Shown here piece after piece: positions 27,591-36,985 of a DNA stretch of 64,000 nucleotides (within the stretch, counting starts at the first letter, position 1; each line of letters starts with the position of its first letter). A program made the translations under genes and the position numbers. The DNA lies in NCBI RefSeq assembly GCF_964340835.1, contig NZ_OZ204251.1; one strand, written 5' to 3'. The notes under the pieces are model-generated. The model searched no databases and was not told the origin of the DNA. It worked only from the letters and a program-made list of their open reading frames with translations. Source of the DNA: Bombilactobacillus bombi. GTDB taxonomy: Bacteria; Bacillota; Bacilli; Lactobacillales; Lactobacillaceae.

Positions 27591-28733
27591 CTAAAAGTTC
27601 TTAGCATTTTTTTGATTGAAGCCATACTTTTCAAAGACTTGGTCACGCAATTCTAGTAAGTTATCATCAACAATTGCTTGCCGAACTTGGGCCATTAAAT
27701 GAATTAAATAGTACAGGTTATGATAACTAGTCAAATGAATTCCAAAAGTCTCATCAACCTGTAATAGATGGCGAATATAAGCGCGCGTATAGTTGCGGCA
27801 AGCATAACAATCACATTCAGGATCTAAAGGTGTAAAGTCATGAGCATACTGAGCATTTTTGACAACCAAACGACCTTGTGATGTCATACAAGTTCCATTA
27901 CGAGCTATTCGAGTCGGCAAAACACAATCAAACATATCAATGCCGCGAATCACACCATCAATTAAAGAGTCAGCTGTTCCAACTCCCATTAAATAACGTG
28001 GTTTGTTTTCTGGTAATAATGGCGTTGTAAAATCTAAAACATGGTTCATCTCCGCTTTAGATTCACCTACTGATAAACCGCCAATCGAATAACCGGCAAA
28101 ATCCAAACTTGTTAAGTCATGGGCACTTTGTTGGCGTAAGTCTTGATAACCGCCTCCTTGAACAATACCAAAAATACCTTGAGTATCTGGATTACGATGG
28201 GCTTTTAATCCCCTTTCAGCCCAACGCGATGTGCGTTCTACAGAAGCTTTTAAATAATCATAAGACTCAAAAAAGGGCGGACATTCATCCAAACTCATCA
28301 TGATATCTGGACCTAAATCATTTTCAATATGAATTGCCTTTTCCGGTGATAAAAACATTTTTTGACCATCTAAATGGCTTTTAAAAGTGACCCCTTCTTC
28401 ACTAATCCCACGTCTTTTGGCTAAAGAGAAAACTTGAAAACCACCAGAATCAGTCAAAATTCCTCGATCCCAATTCATGAACTGGTGTAAACCACCAGCT
28501 TCTTTAACTAACGGTGAACCGGGGCGCAACCATAAATGGTAAGTATTAGCTAAAATCACTGAAGCGCCCATTTCTTTTAGTTCTTCAGGAGCCATTGTTT
28601 TCACGCTAGCTTGAGTGCCTACGGGCATGAAAATTGGTGTGGGAAAAGTTCCATGGGGCGTGATTAATTCTCCTAAACGCGCTCCTGTATGTTTTTCTTT
28701 TTTAATTAAACGATATCTAATTGGTTGTACCAT
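27591..28733 (-). CDS. tgt: Queuine tRNA-ribosyltransferase
   Basis: 380 aa. Exchanges guanine-34 for preQ1 in GUN-anticodon tRNAs. Catalytic pieces: LTDSGGFQVFSL (about 92-103), GIVQGG (about 190-195), GVGTADSLIDGV, and the second aspartate region FDCVLPTRIARNGT (about 264-277). Zinc ligands CDCYACR near residue 310 and a downstream His. ATG at 28733 with GAGG five bases before it. Forms the usual pair with queA. Confidence 0.98.
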   Translation of the reverse strand: MVQPIRYRLIKKEKHTGARLGELITPHGTFPTPIFMPVGTQASVKTMAPEELKEMGASVILANTYHLWLRPGSPLVKEAGGLHQFMNWDRGILTDSGGFQVFSLAKRRGISEEGVTFKSHLDGQKMFLSPEKAIHIENDLGPDIMMSLDECPPFFESYDYLKASVERTSRWAERGLKAHRNPDTQGIFGIVQGGGYQDLRQQSAHDLTSLDFAGYSIGGLSVGESKAEMNHVLDFTTPLLPENKPRYLMGVGTADSLIDGVIRGIDMFDCVLPTRIARNGTCMTSQGRLVVKNAQYAHDFTPLDPECDCYACRNYTRAYIRHLLQVDETFGIHLTSYHNLYYLIHLMAQVRQAIVDDNLLELRDQVFEKYGFNQKNAKNF

Positions 28734-28751
28734 AACGACCTCATACTAAAA

Positions 28752-29786
28752 TTATTTGATAAACATTGCATCTCCAAAACTAAAGAAGCGATACTTTTCT
28801 GCTACAGCATGTTGATAAGCATTCAGAATATTTTCTCGACCAGTAAATGAAGCTACTAACATGACAAGGGTTGATTTAGGTAAATGAAAATTAGTAATAA
28901 ATTCATCTACAACCTTCCACTGATAACCAGGTTTAATAAAAATATCCGTCCAACCGCTATCAGCTTTAATCTCGCCATCAAACTTGGTGCCAATTGTTTC
29001 TAAAGTTCTAATAGATGTTGTACCTGTAGCTACAATTTTGCCGCCATTTTGGCGTACTTCATTCAAAATTTGAGCAGACTCGGTAGTTAACCGATAAAAT
29101 TCACTATGCATTTTATGCTCATCAATATTTTGCTCAGAAACCGGCCGAAAAGTTCCTAGGCCAACATGTAAGGTCAAATAGACTAACTTAATCCCCTTGT
29201 CTTGAACTTTTTGTAATAAATCTTTGGTCCAATGTAAACCCGCCGTGGGAGCAGCAGCTGAGCCTTCTTCGCGGGCATAAACGGTTTGATAACGGTTAGG
29301 ATCATCTAATTTAGTCTTGATATAAGGTGGCAAAGGCATTTCTCCTAATTCTTCCAAAATTTCCATAAAAATGCCTTCATAATCAAAATGAATCATGCGT
29401 CCGCCATGATCTAGTTCTTGCGTTACAGTGGCGGTTAATTTGCCATTGCCAAAGTCCACCTTAGTTCCTATCGGTGCCCGTCGCGCAGGTTTCATCAAAA
29501 CTTCCCAATCATCACCTTCAGTGTTATTCAATAGTAATACTTCTAAATGAGCTTGTGTATCTTCCTTAACACCGTATAAGCGTGCTGGTAATACTTTAGT
29601 ATCATTCATCACCAAAGCATCACCGGGTTTCAAATAATCTAAGACATCATAAAAATGTCGATCTTGATAAGCACCGCTTTGATGATCTAAAACCAACAAG
29701 CGCGATTGGTCACGTTTTTTTAAGGGGGTTTGTGCAATTAATTCCTGAGGTAAATCATAATCAAAATCATCCAAAGTAAGCATCAT
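28752..29786 (-). CDS. queA: tRNA preQ1(34) S-adenosylmethionine ribosyltransferase-isomerase
   Basis: 344 aa. Turns preQ1 in tRNA into epoxyqueuosine using SAM. Family signatures: DYDLPQELIAQTPLKKRDQSRLLV, DTKVLPARLYG, YAREEGSAAAPTAGLHWT and LTLHVGLGTFRPV. Start ATG at 29786 overlaps the ruvB stop (TAATG); a second ATG directly after it has slightly better spacing from GGAG. Coupled to ruvB upstream and tgt downstream. Confidence 0.98.
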   Translation of the reverse strand: MMLTLDDFDYDLPQELIAQTPLKKRDQSRLLVLDHQSGAYQDRHFYDVLDYLKPGDALVMNDTKVLPARLYGVKEDTQAHLEVLLLNNTEGDDWEVLMKPARRAPIGTKVDFGNGKLTATVTQELDHGGRMIHFDYEGIFMEILEELGEMPLPPYIKTKLDDPNRYQTVYAREEGSAAAPTAGLHWTKDLLQKVQDKGIKLVYLTLHVGLGTFRPVSEQNIDEHKMHSEFYRLTTESAQILNEVRQNGGKIVATGTTSIRTLETIGTKFDGEIKADSGWTDIFIKPGYQWKVVDEFITNFHLPKSTLVMLVASFTGRENILNAYQHAVAEKYRFFSFGDAMFIK

Positions 29787-30802
29787 TATTCTCCATTCTG
29801 TTGTGGTGGTTTAATTCCCAAATGTTGATAAGCCTTGGCAGTAACCACTCGACCACGCGGTGTCCGCTTTAAAAAACCTTGTTGCAGCAAATAAGGTTCA
29901 TAAACTGCTTCCACAGTTTCTTGTTCTTCACCGATATTAACGGCCATTGTTTTGAGACCTAAGGGGCCACCATTATATAAGTCAATCATCATCTGCAATA
30001 ATTTGCGGTCGATTTGGTCTAAACCAGCAGTATCAACCTGCAGCTGATTGAGGGCACTGGCAGCATTTTGGGCGGTAATTTGCTTTTGTCCAGCCACCTG
30101 GACAAAGTCTCGTACTCGCTTTAATAATCGATTAGCTACTCGTGGAGTGCCTCGTGAGCGGCGAGCCATTTCATGAGCACCTTCATCTGCAATGGCAATA
30201 TTTAATACATCAGCTGAACGCTTAATAATTAAAGTTAATTCTGATTCATCGTAATAAGCCATATGTTCAATAATCCCAAAACGACTTCTCAAAGGCGCCG
30301 ACAGTTGACCAGCTCTTGTTGTCGCTCCAATCAAAGTAAATGGCGGCAAAGGATAGTGAATCGAATGCGCATCTGAACCTTGGCCAACTACAATATCAAT
30401 AAAAAAATCTTCCATTGCTGAATATAAAATTTCCTCAACATTTTTCGGCAGACGATGAATTTCATCAATAAACAAAACATCCCCCGGCTGCAGTTCACTT
30501 AAAATTGCTACTAAATCGCCGGCTTTTTCAATTGACGGACCTGTGGTTGAACGCAAATTAACCTGAAGTTCATTAGCAATTACCAAAGCCAATGTCGTCT
30601 TTCCCAATCCAGGAGGACCATATAATAATACATGATCCAGCGCTTCTTTGCGCTTTTGGGCAGCTTGAATATACACTTGTAGTTGTTTTTTAACTTTATC
30701 TTGGCCAATATACTGCCGTAAATATTGCGGTCGCAGCGTTTTTTCAACTGCCGCCTCTTGTTCACTTAAGACGTGATCACTGGTAATTTCTGATTCACTC
30801 AT
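29786..30802 (-). CDS. ruvB: Holliday junction branch migration ATPase RuvB
   Basis: 338 aa. Hexameric AAA+ motor moving Holliday junctions with RuvA. Walker A GPPGLGKTTLA (about 62-72), Walker B LFIDEIHRL (about 112-120), sensor 1 GATTRAG, and the arginine finger in PLRSRFGI. C-terminal winged helix ends ...GRVVTAKAYQHLG. AGGTGG precedes the ATG. Second of the ruvA-ruvB pair. Confidence 0.98.
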   Translation of the reverse strand: MSESEITSDHVLSEQEAAVEKTLRPQYLRQYIGQDKVKKQLQVYIQAAQKRKEALDHVLLYGPPGLGKTTLALVIANELQVNLRSTTGPSIEKAGDLVAILSELQPGDVLFIDEIHRLPKNVEEILYSAMEDFFIDIVVGQGSDAHSIHYPLPPFTLIGATTRAGQLSAPLRSRFGIIEHMAYYDESELTLIIKRSADVLNIAIADEGAHEMARRSRGTPRVANRLLKRVRDFVQVAGQKQITAQNAASALNQLQVDTAGLDQIDRKLLQMMIDLYNGGPLGLKTMAVNIGEEQETVEAVYEPYLLQQGFLKRTPRGRVVTAKAYQHLGIKPPQQNGE

Positions 30803-30815
30803 TCAACCACCTCCA

Positions 30816-31412
30816 TTATCTTAATAATTGTAATCCGGCTCTTAAATATTCCCCTGCATCTTGACCTGATAGTTTTTGCAATTGTGGCTTAATTTTTTCA
30901 ATTTCTCGATTACTATAACCTAAAGCTATCAAAGCTTGTAAACCATCTTTAAAGGCGGAATTTTCTGAATCCATTGTTAAATCTAATGTTGGTGTATCAA
31001 GATTAGGGTCCACATTTAGTTGGGGTAACTTATCTTTTAAATCTAAAATAATTTGTTGAGCTGTTTTCTTACCAACACCAGGAAACTTAGTCAAAAATTT
31101 AGCATCGTTTTGGGCAATAGCTTGAATTAAACCCTGGTGATCATTATCAGCTAAAATGGCTAAAGCACTTTTAGGGCCAATACCTGAAACAGATGTCAAC
31201 TGTTGAAAAAGTTGTTTTTCAGCCAAATCAAAAAAGCCATATAATGATTGATCATTATCACGAACTATTTGTTGTACATAAACTGTATTAACTCGATCTT
31301 GCTGATAACGATATGGATTGGCTACTAAAACACGATAACCAACTCCACTAGCTTCGACGACAATATATTGAGGACAAACATAAGTAACAGTACCTTTTAA
31401 ATACTCAAACAC
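30816..31412 (-). CDS. ruvA: Holliday junction branch migration protein RuvA
   Basis: 198 aa. DNA-binding tetramer that docks RuvB on junctions. N-terminal OB fold (residues 1-64: MFEYLKGTVTYV...), two helix-hairpin-helix motifs (LTSVSGIGPKSALAIL, LTKFPGVGKKTAQQIILDL), then a flexible acidic linker and the C-terminal three-helix domain contacting RuvB (about 150-198). Full length. Confidence 0.98.
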   Translation of the reverse strand: MFEYLKGTVTYVCPQYIVVEASGVGYRVLVANPYRYQQDRVNTVYVQQIVRDNDQSLYGFFDLAEKQLFQQLTSVSGIGPKSALAILADNDHQGLIQAIAQNDAKFLTKFPGVGKKTAQQIILDLKDKLPQLNVDPNLDTPTLDLTMDSENSAFKDGLQALIALGYSNREIEKIKPQLQKLSGQDAGEYLRAGLQLLR

Positions 31413-31421
31413 AATACAACC

Positions 31422-33320
31422 TCATTTCGTCCATCGTGATTGATGGGGATCTTGAATTCGTTTAAACATTTTCTTGACATCTTGGTTACTAAAATGAACC
31501 AGGGTGGGACGTCCATGGGGACAATTATACGGATTTTGAGCTTGGGCTAATTGGTCTAAAATGGCTTGAGCTTGAGCTTGATCCAAATGATCATGGGCCT
31601 TAATTGATAAACGGCAACTCATGGTAATAGCTGTTTGTTCCCGAAACTCAGCTATACTAATTTTACCGTCTTTTAAGACATAATCAATAATTTCACGAAT
31701 CGTGGCCTCTTCTTGCCCTTTTACAATCCAGGTTGGGTGACTTTGTACTACAAAACTATTTTGACCAAATGTACTAATTTCTAAGCCCACACTACGTAAA
31801 ATATCTAAGTGGTCTTTAACAATCACGGCATCTGAATTGGAATAATCCAAAACTAAAGGCACTAATAGTTGTTGTTGATCTTGGCTCACTTGACCTACTT
31901 CTTGGCGGAATTTTTCATAATTAACTCGTTCTTGAGCAGCATGTTGATCTACTAGATAAAAGCCATCATCACCCTCCGCAACCAAAAACGAATCATGAAT
32001 TTGTGATAAAAAACGTAATTCTGGAAATTTTGTTTCTGAAATTAGTGAGGTCACTTTTTCATTAGTTGCTGTTGTTGTTTTAGTAGCGTTGGCTGCTTTA
32101 AACTGGGCCACATGTTGATCCCACTCTTGAAGATGCTGTTCATCTTGAAAAATTGGTTGCAAATGAATAGCCTTTGCGGCTACTAAATCATCTGATAAGA
32201 CAGTACTTGTTTGTGGTTCGGCAATCTGTGAATTAGCTAAGGTCTTTGGTTCTAATTTAGGCGAGCTTTTAAAGTCTAATTGTTGACCAGCTGCAAAATT
32301 AGCAGGTAAATTATGAACGGCATCGGGAATTAAATTCAATTGCTGTAACTTGGCCGCGACTGTTGTTGTTATCAAATCAATGAGCTGATCTTCTTTGCTT
32401 AAACGGACCTCACGCTTAGTCGGATGCACATTTACATCAACTAACAAGGGTGCCATCTTAATATGGACAACTGCTAAGGGATACCGTCCAACCATTAACT
32501 TAGAACCATAACCAGCAAGCAAGGCTTTGGTTAACTGATAATTAATAATATAACGATTGTTCACTAATAAAGAAATATAATTACGACTAGCTCTTGTTTG
32601 CTGTGGTAAAGAAATAAAGCCGGAGATTGTAAAGTCTGAAGTTTGTTGCTCGAAGGAAACCATTTGTTCAGCAACCTTACGTCCGTATATTCCGGCAATT
32701 GTTTGCTGTAAATTGCCGTTACCCGAGGTTCGAATTAAATTACGTTGCTCATTAATTAAAGTAAAAGCAATTTGTGGTTGTGCCAAAGCCAAACGATTAA
32801 CGATATCAATGATTCGATTTAATTCAGTATTAACGGTTTTTATATATTTTAAACGTGCAGGAGTATTATAAAATAAATCCTTCACTTCTACACTTGTTCC
32901 CTTAGTAGCTGCAACAGTTTGCTTGTTTAATTGTTGGCCCCCAGCTATTTGCACTAATACACCGCGACTACCGTTAGTGCTTGTAGTTAGATTAACTTTG
33001 GCTACGGCAGCAATACTAGCTAAAGCTTCGCCACGAAATCCCAACGTTTTAACATTAAATAAATCCTGGTTCGAACTAATTTTGCTGGTAGCATGAGGTT
33101 GAAAGGCTAGTTCTACTTCATCTGCAGCAATTCCATTACCATTGTCCGTCACTTTAATTAAAGAAATTCCTGCATCTTTTACGACAATATCAATTTGGGT
33201 TGCTTGAGCATCAATTGCATTTTCCACTAATTCTTTGACAACTGATGCCGGTCGCTCAATTACTTCACCAGCAGCAATTTGATTACTTAAAGTTGGTGAT
33301 AAACGTTGAATATGTGCCAT
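31422..33320 (-). CDS. mutL: DNA mismatch repair protein MutL
   Basis: 632 aa. GHKL ATPase linking MutS to downstream repair. ATPase motifs: ELVENAIDAQAT (about 30-41), DNGNGI (about 58-63), GFRGEALASI (about 93-102), and KGTSVEVKDLFYNTPARLKY. The C-terminal dimerisation domain carries QHAAQERVNYE, and a late ACR-like CRLSIKAHDHLD plus CPHGRP, both typical of Gram-positive MutL with a metal-dependent nuclease. The central linker (about 330-430) is poorly conserved. GGAGG precedes the ATG. Confidence 0.97.
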   Translation of the reverse strand: MAHIQRLSPTLSNQIAAGEVIERPASVVKELVENAIDAQATQIDIVVKDAGISLIKVTDNGNGIAADEVELAFQPHATSKISSNQDLFNVKTLGFRGEALASIAAVAKVNLTTSTNGSRGVLVQIAGGQQLNKQTVAATKGTSVEVKDLFYNTPARLKYIKTVNTELNRIIDIVNRLALAQPQIAFTLINEQRNLIRTSGNGNLQQTIAGIYGRKVAEQMVSFEQQTSDFTISGFISLPQQTRASRNYISLLVNNRYIINYQLTKALLAGYGSKLMVGRYPLAVVHIKMAPLLVDVNVHPTKREVRLSKEDQLIDLITTTVAAKLQQLNLIPDAVHNLPANFAAGQQLDFKSSPKLEPKTLANSQIAEPQTSTVLSDDLVAAKAIHLQPIFQDEQHLQEWDQHVAQFKAANATKTTTATNEKVTSLISETKFPELRFLSQIHDSFLVAEGDDGFYLVDQHAAQERVNYEKFRQEVGQVSQDQQQLLVPLVLDYSNSDAVIVKDHLDILRSVGLEISTFGQNSFVVQSHPTWIVKGQEEATIREIIDYVLKDGKISIAEFREQTAITMSCRLSIKAHDHLDQAQAQAILDQLAQAQNPYNCPHGRPTLVHFSNQDVKKMFKRIQDPHQSRWTK

Positions 33321-33331
33321 ATAAAACCTCC

Positions 33332-35920
33332 TTAATCCTCCAATTCGTCCTGCAAACGAGCCAACAAATTCATAGCATCTAAAGGTGTCATTTTCATCAA
33401 ATTTGCATCTTTCAGCTGCTGCAATAGAGCTTGATTATGACTAGGCTGTGGTTCGCTAAATAACGACAGTTGCTGTTTTGGTTCTTTCACTTGTGACTGA
33501 GGTAATGGGGGGTTGTTCTTATCCACAGGATTAACTGTCAGTGACTGATTTTCTAAACTAGTCAGAATTTTTTGAGCCCGTTGTAATAATTCCATTGGTA
33601 AGCCTGCTAACTTGGCCACATGAATTCCGTAAGATTTATCGGCAGGACCAGGTAACACTTTATGCAAGAAAACCAATTTCCCATTTTCTTGTGTGGCGTC
33701 TACATGGATATTTTGCACTGAGTCAAGTTCACTAGCTAACTCTGTTAATTCATGATAATGGGTAGAAAACAAAGTCTTAGCATGAACATGATTATTTAAA
33801 TATTCGACAATTGCTTGAGCCAAAGCCATTCCATCATAAGTTGCAGTTCCGCGACCAATTTCATCAAAAATAATCAATGAGTGCGCTGTTGCATGCTGCA
33901 AAGCATCGTTAGCTTCCATCATTTCTACCATAAAGGTAGAATTTCCGGAAATCAAATCATCTGCTGCTCCAATACGAGTGAAAATATGATCAAAAATCGG
34001 TAGCTCAGCTTTTTGTGCTGGAATAAAGCAACCTACTTGAGCCATGATAACAATCAGGGCCATTTGACGCATATAAGTACTTTTACCCGACATGTTAGGG
34101 CCAGTAATCAATAAAACGGAAGTTTTAGCGTTCATCTTCACGCTATTAGGTATATATTTTTGCTTGCCGAGAACCTTTTCTACTACGGGATGACGGCCAT
34201 CAATAATATTAACTTGGTTCTTATCAGTAAAGCGAGGCCGGATATAATGATATCGTTCACTAATAACTGCAAATCCCTGCAACACGTCCAGCCAAGCTAG
34301 TTTTTGTGCTAATGCTTGAATAGGTGCTATTTGTTGTTTTATTTGATCACGAATCTGAACAAATAGTTGATGTTCTAAAATCGTGGACTTCTCTTCTGCT
34401 TCTAATATGATTCTTTCTTTTTCTTTTAATTCTGGCGTAATATAACGTTCAGCATTTGTCAGTGTTTGTTTGCGCTGATAACGATCTTCGGGCACTTGAG
34501 CTTTATTAGCATTAGTTATTTCAATATAATAGCCAAAAACTCGGTTAAAACCAATTTTAAGATTTTTAATACCTGTCAGTTTTTGTTCTTGAGCTTGTAA
34601 TTGTGCAATCCAATCTTTGCCATTTTTCATGGCATCACGATATTGATCCAGCTGCTTATTATAACCATCTCGAATCAAATTACCTTCTGTAATTGAAATC
34701 GGTGGATCATCAACAATGGCTGTCTCAATTAAATTCAAAATTCCTTGACTATCTGGCAATTGTTCCACTAATTGATTGATAATTGGTTCATTCAAATCTC
34801 GTAAAGTAGCTTTGATTTTGGGAACTTGCTGTAATGAAGTGGCTAATTGAATCAAATCACGTCCATTAACATTGCCAAAAGCTACTCGTCCTGCTAAACG
34901 CTCTAAATCATATACTTTGGTTAAATAATCTTGTAGAGAACTCCGTTGAAAATAATTATCTAATAATATTTGCACAACATCTTGACGTTTAATTAACGCT
35001 TGTTGATCCAACAATGGTTGCCGCAACCACTGCTTCAGTAAGCGACTTCCCATAGCAGTCTTAGTTTCATCCAATAGCCAGGCCAAAGTCCCCGATTTTT
35101 CTCCTGTTCTTAATGAACGAAAGACTTCTAAGTTATTTTGTGCATTATGGTCCATTTGTAAATATTTATTGGCAGCATAAACTTTAGCAATTTGTAGATG
35201 AGCAAGAGAGCGTTTTTGGGTTTCAATTAAATAAGCAATTAAATAATTTACAGCTTGTTTAGTGGATTGTTCTTTTAAAGATTGCGTGACAAAAGCCGCT
35301 TCGGCATAACTTTTTTGAGGAGTTTCTTGAGAAATTAAAATACCTAAATCTTTAATTTGCTCTGCTAGTGCGGTATCAAAGTCAGGACTAACTACGACTT
35401 CTTTACAACGTAAATTAAGCAATTCATTTTTAACTTGTTTAAAATCGGTAAAGCTAGTTACATTCACTTCGCCTGTCGATAAATCTGTATAGGCAAACCC
35501 AAATTCATCTTTAACTGCAAAGATAGCGGCTAAATAATTATTTTCCTTACTTTGATTGGGTTTATCTTCTAAATTAGTTCCCGGAGTGACTAACTTAATA
35601 ATGCCCCGCTTAACCATCCCTTTAGCTTCTTTGGGATTTTCGAGCTGTTCACAAATTGCCACTTTGTAGCCTTTATCAACCAAAATTTCAATATAACTGT
35701 CTGCTGCATGATGTGGAACCCCACACATTGGAATTGGATCAGAAGCATTTTTATTACGGGCCGTCAATGTTAATTCTAAAATCTGTGAGCCCTTAATGGC
35801 ATCATCATAAAACATTTCATAAAAATCACCAATCCGATAAAATAAAAAAGCATCCGGATAATCTTTTTTAATACTCAGATATTGCTGCATCATTGGTGTA
35901 TCTTTGGTTTTTTGTGGCAT
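33332..35920 (-). CDS. mutS: DNA mismatch repair protein MutS
   Basis: 862 aa. Recognises mismatches. Domain I carries the mismatch-wedge FYRIGDFYEMFYDDA (about 27-41, with the Phe-x-Glu). ATPase: Walker A GPNMSGKSTYMRQ (about 613-625), STFMVEM, Walker B-like LIIFDEIGRGTATYDG and STHYHEL. C-terminal helix region ends with a short tail. Followed by mutL after 11 bases. Confidence 0.98.
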   Translation of the reverse strand: MPQKTKDTPMMQQYLSIKKDYPDAFLFYRIGDFYEMFYDDAIKGSQILELTLTARNKNASDPIPMCGVPHHAADSYIEILVDKGYKVAICEQLENPKEAKGMVKRGIIKLVTPGTNLEDKPNQSKENNYLAAIFAVKDEFGFAYTDLSTGEVNVTSFTDFKQVKNELLNLRCKEVVVSPDFDTALAEQIKDLGILISQETPQKSYAEAAFVTQSLKEQSTKQAVNYLIAYLIETQKRSLAHLQIAKVYAANKYLQMDHNAQNNLEVFRSLRTGEKSGTLAWLLDETKTAMGSRLLKQWLRQPLLDQQALIKRQDVVQILLDNYFQRSSLQDYLTKVYDLERLAGRVAFGNVNGRDLIQLATSLQQVPKIKATLRDLNEPIINQLVEQLPDSQGILNLIETAIVDDPPISITEGNLIRDGYNKQLDQYRDAMKNGKDWIAQLQAQEQKLTGIKNLKIGFNRVFGYYIEITNANKAQVPEDRYQRKQTLTNAERYITPELKEKERIILEAEEKSTILEHQLFVQIRDQIKQQIAPIQALAQKLAWLDVLQGFAVISERYHYIRPRFTDKNQVNIIDGRHPVVEKVLGKQKYIPNSVKMNAKTSVLLITGPNMSGKSTYMRQMALIVIMAQVGCFIPAQKAELPIFDHIFTRIGAADDLISGNSTFMVEMMEANDALQHATAHSLIIFDEIGRGTATYDGMALAQAIVEYLNNHVHAKTLFSTHYHELTELASELDSVQNIHVDATQENGKLVFLHKVLPGPADKSYGIHVAKLAGLPMELLQRAQKILTSLENQSLTVNPVDKNNPPLPQSQVKEPKQQLSLFSEPQPSHNQALLQQLKDANLMKMTPLDAMNLLARLQDELED

Positions 35921-35974
35921 TACTATTCAACCTCTTACAAATTATATCTACTATTATAACTAAAATTAGCTAAT

Positions 35975-36760
35975 TTAAACATCTAAAGGGTGGTCTGGAT
36001 TGATTTGTCCTACTTGAATATGATTATGCGTTTCTAAATCAAGTACACAATAATTAATTTGTGGGCGACCATTATCATCAATTTCATAACGTGTTGGTTG
36101 CTGGGTTAAAAACCTTTGCACACTAGAACTTGCTTTCACTCCTAAAATGCCATCATAAGAACCACTCATCCCTACATCAGTCAAAAAAGCCGTTCCTTTC
36201 GGCAAGACATGGGCATCGTTAGTTTGAACATGGGTATGCGTACCCACTACGGCATCTACACGACCATCAAGATAATGTGCTAAAGCACCCTTTTCACTGG
36301 TTGCCTCCGCATGAAAATCAACAAAAATTTTTGTTTCTTTGGGAACTTGTTGTAAAAGCTGATCTGCTATCATAAAAGGATCATCTAATGGATTCATTAA
36401 AGCGCGTCCTTGCAGATTGATAATTGCTAATTGTTGTTGATTTACCTTTTTAATCACCATACCTTGACCAGGAGTATTTTTCCCAGGATAATTAGCTGGA
36501 CGCAACAAATTATCATTAGTTGCCAAGAGTTCATTAACATCTCTTTTATCCCAAGCATGATTACCCAGTGTCACTACGTCAGCTCCTGCTTGTAGGATAG
36601 CTTTGAATTGTGTAGCTTTAATTCCACGGCCATTATCAGCATTTTCACCATTGACAATTGTTACTTGGGGATGAAACTTAGCTTTAATTAAGGGCAAATA
36701 CATTTTAACGGCCCGCATTCCAATTTCACCCATTACATCGCCTACAAACACTATTCTCAT
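35975..36760 (-). CDS. YmdB-family metallophosphoesterase (2',3'-cyclic nucleotide phosphodiesterase)
   Basis: 261 aa. Family TIGR00282. Dinuclear metal motifs: VFVGDVMGEIG (4-14), NGENADNGRG (about 38-47), TLGNHAWDKR (about 65-74), FHAEATSEK (about 148-156) and VGTHTHVQT (about 172-180). In B. subtilis YmdB controls biofilm/motility choice. ATG 36760 lies six bases after AAGGAG; the longer frame to 36796 has no site. In relatives it follows rny; here its upstream neighbour is a divergent membrane gene instead. Confidence 0.93.
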   Translation of the reverse strand: MRIVFVGDVMGEIGMRAVKMYLPLIKAKFHPQVTIVNGENADNGRGIKATQFKAILQAGADVVTLGNHAWDKRDVNELLATNDNLLRPANYPGKNTPGQGMVIKKVNQQQLAIINLQGRALMNPLDDPFMIADQLLQQVPKETKIFVDFHAEATSEKGALAHYLDGRVDAVVGTHTHVQTNDAHVLPKGTAFLTDVGMSGSYDGILGVKASSSVQRFLTQQPTRYEIDDNGRPQINYCVLDLETHNHIQVGQINPDHPLDV

Positions 36761-36897
36761 TACGCGCTCCTTCATAATATACATGATAAATTTCATGTTA
36801 CATTAAGTACTTATTTCAAGACAGATATAGCTATTATCAATTAAATGTCTCTTTAAAACAAGTATCGTCTAAAATTTCTTTTTAAAGGGGATTGAAA

Positions 36898-36925
36898 TTG
36901 ATACTTTGCTAATGATTAGTATAAT
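36898..36925 (+). promoter_or_regulatory. Promoter of the DUF6056-like gene
   Basis: TTGATA (36898-36903), a 16-base spacer, then a consensus TATAAT (36920-36925). It leaves a roughly 55-base leader before the ATG at 36986. Confidence 0.65.
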
Positions 36926-36985
36926 GTCCTTATGGCAATATATTTTATAAGCTGAAAAATAATTAAATAGAAAAGAGTAAGATTT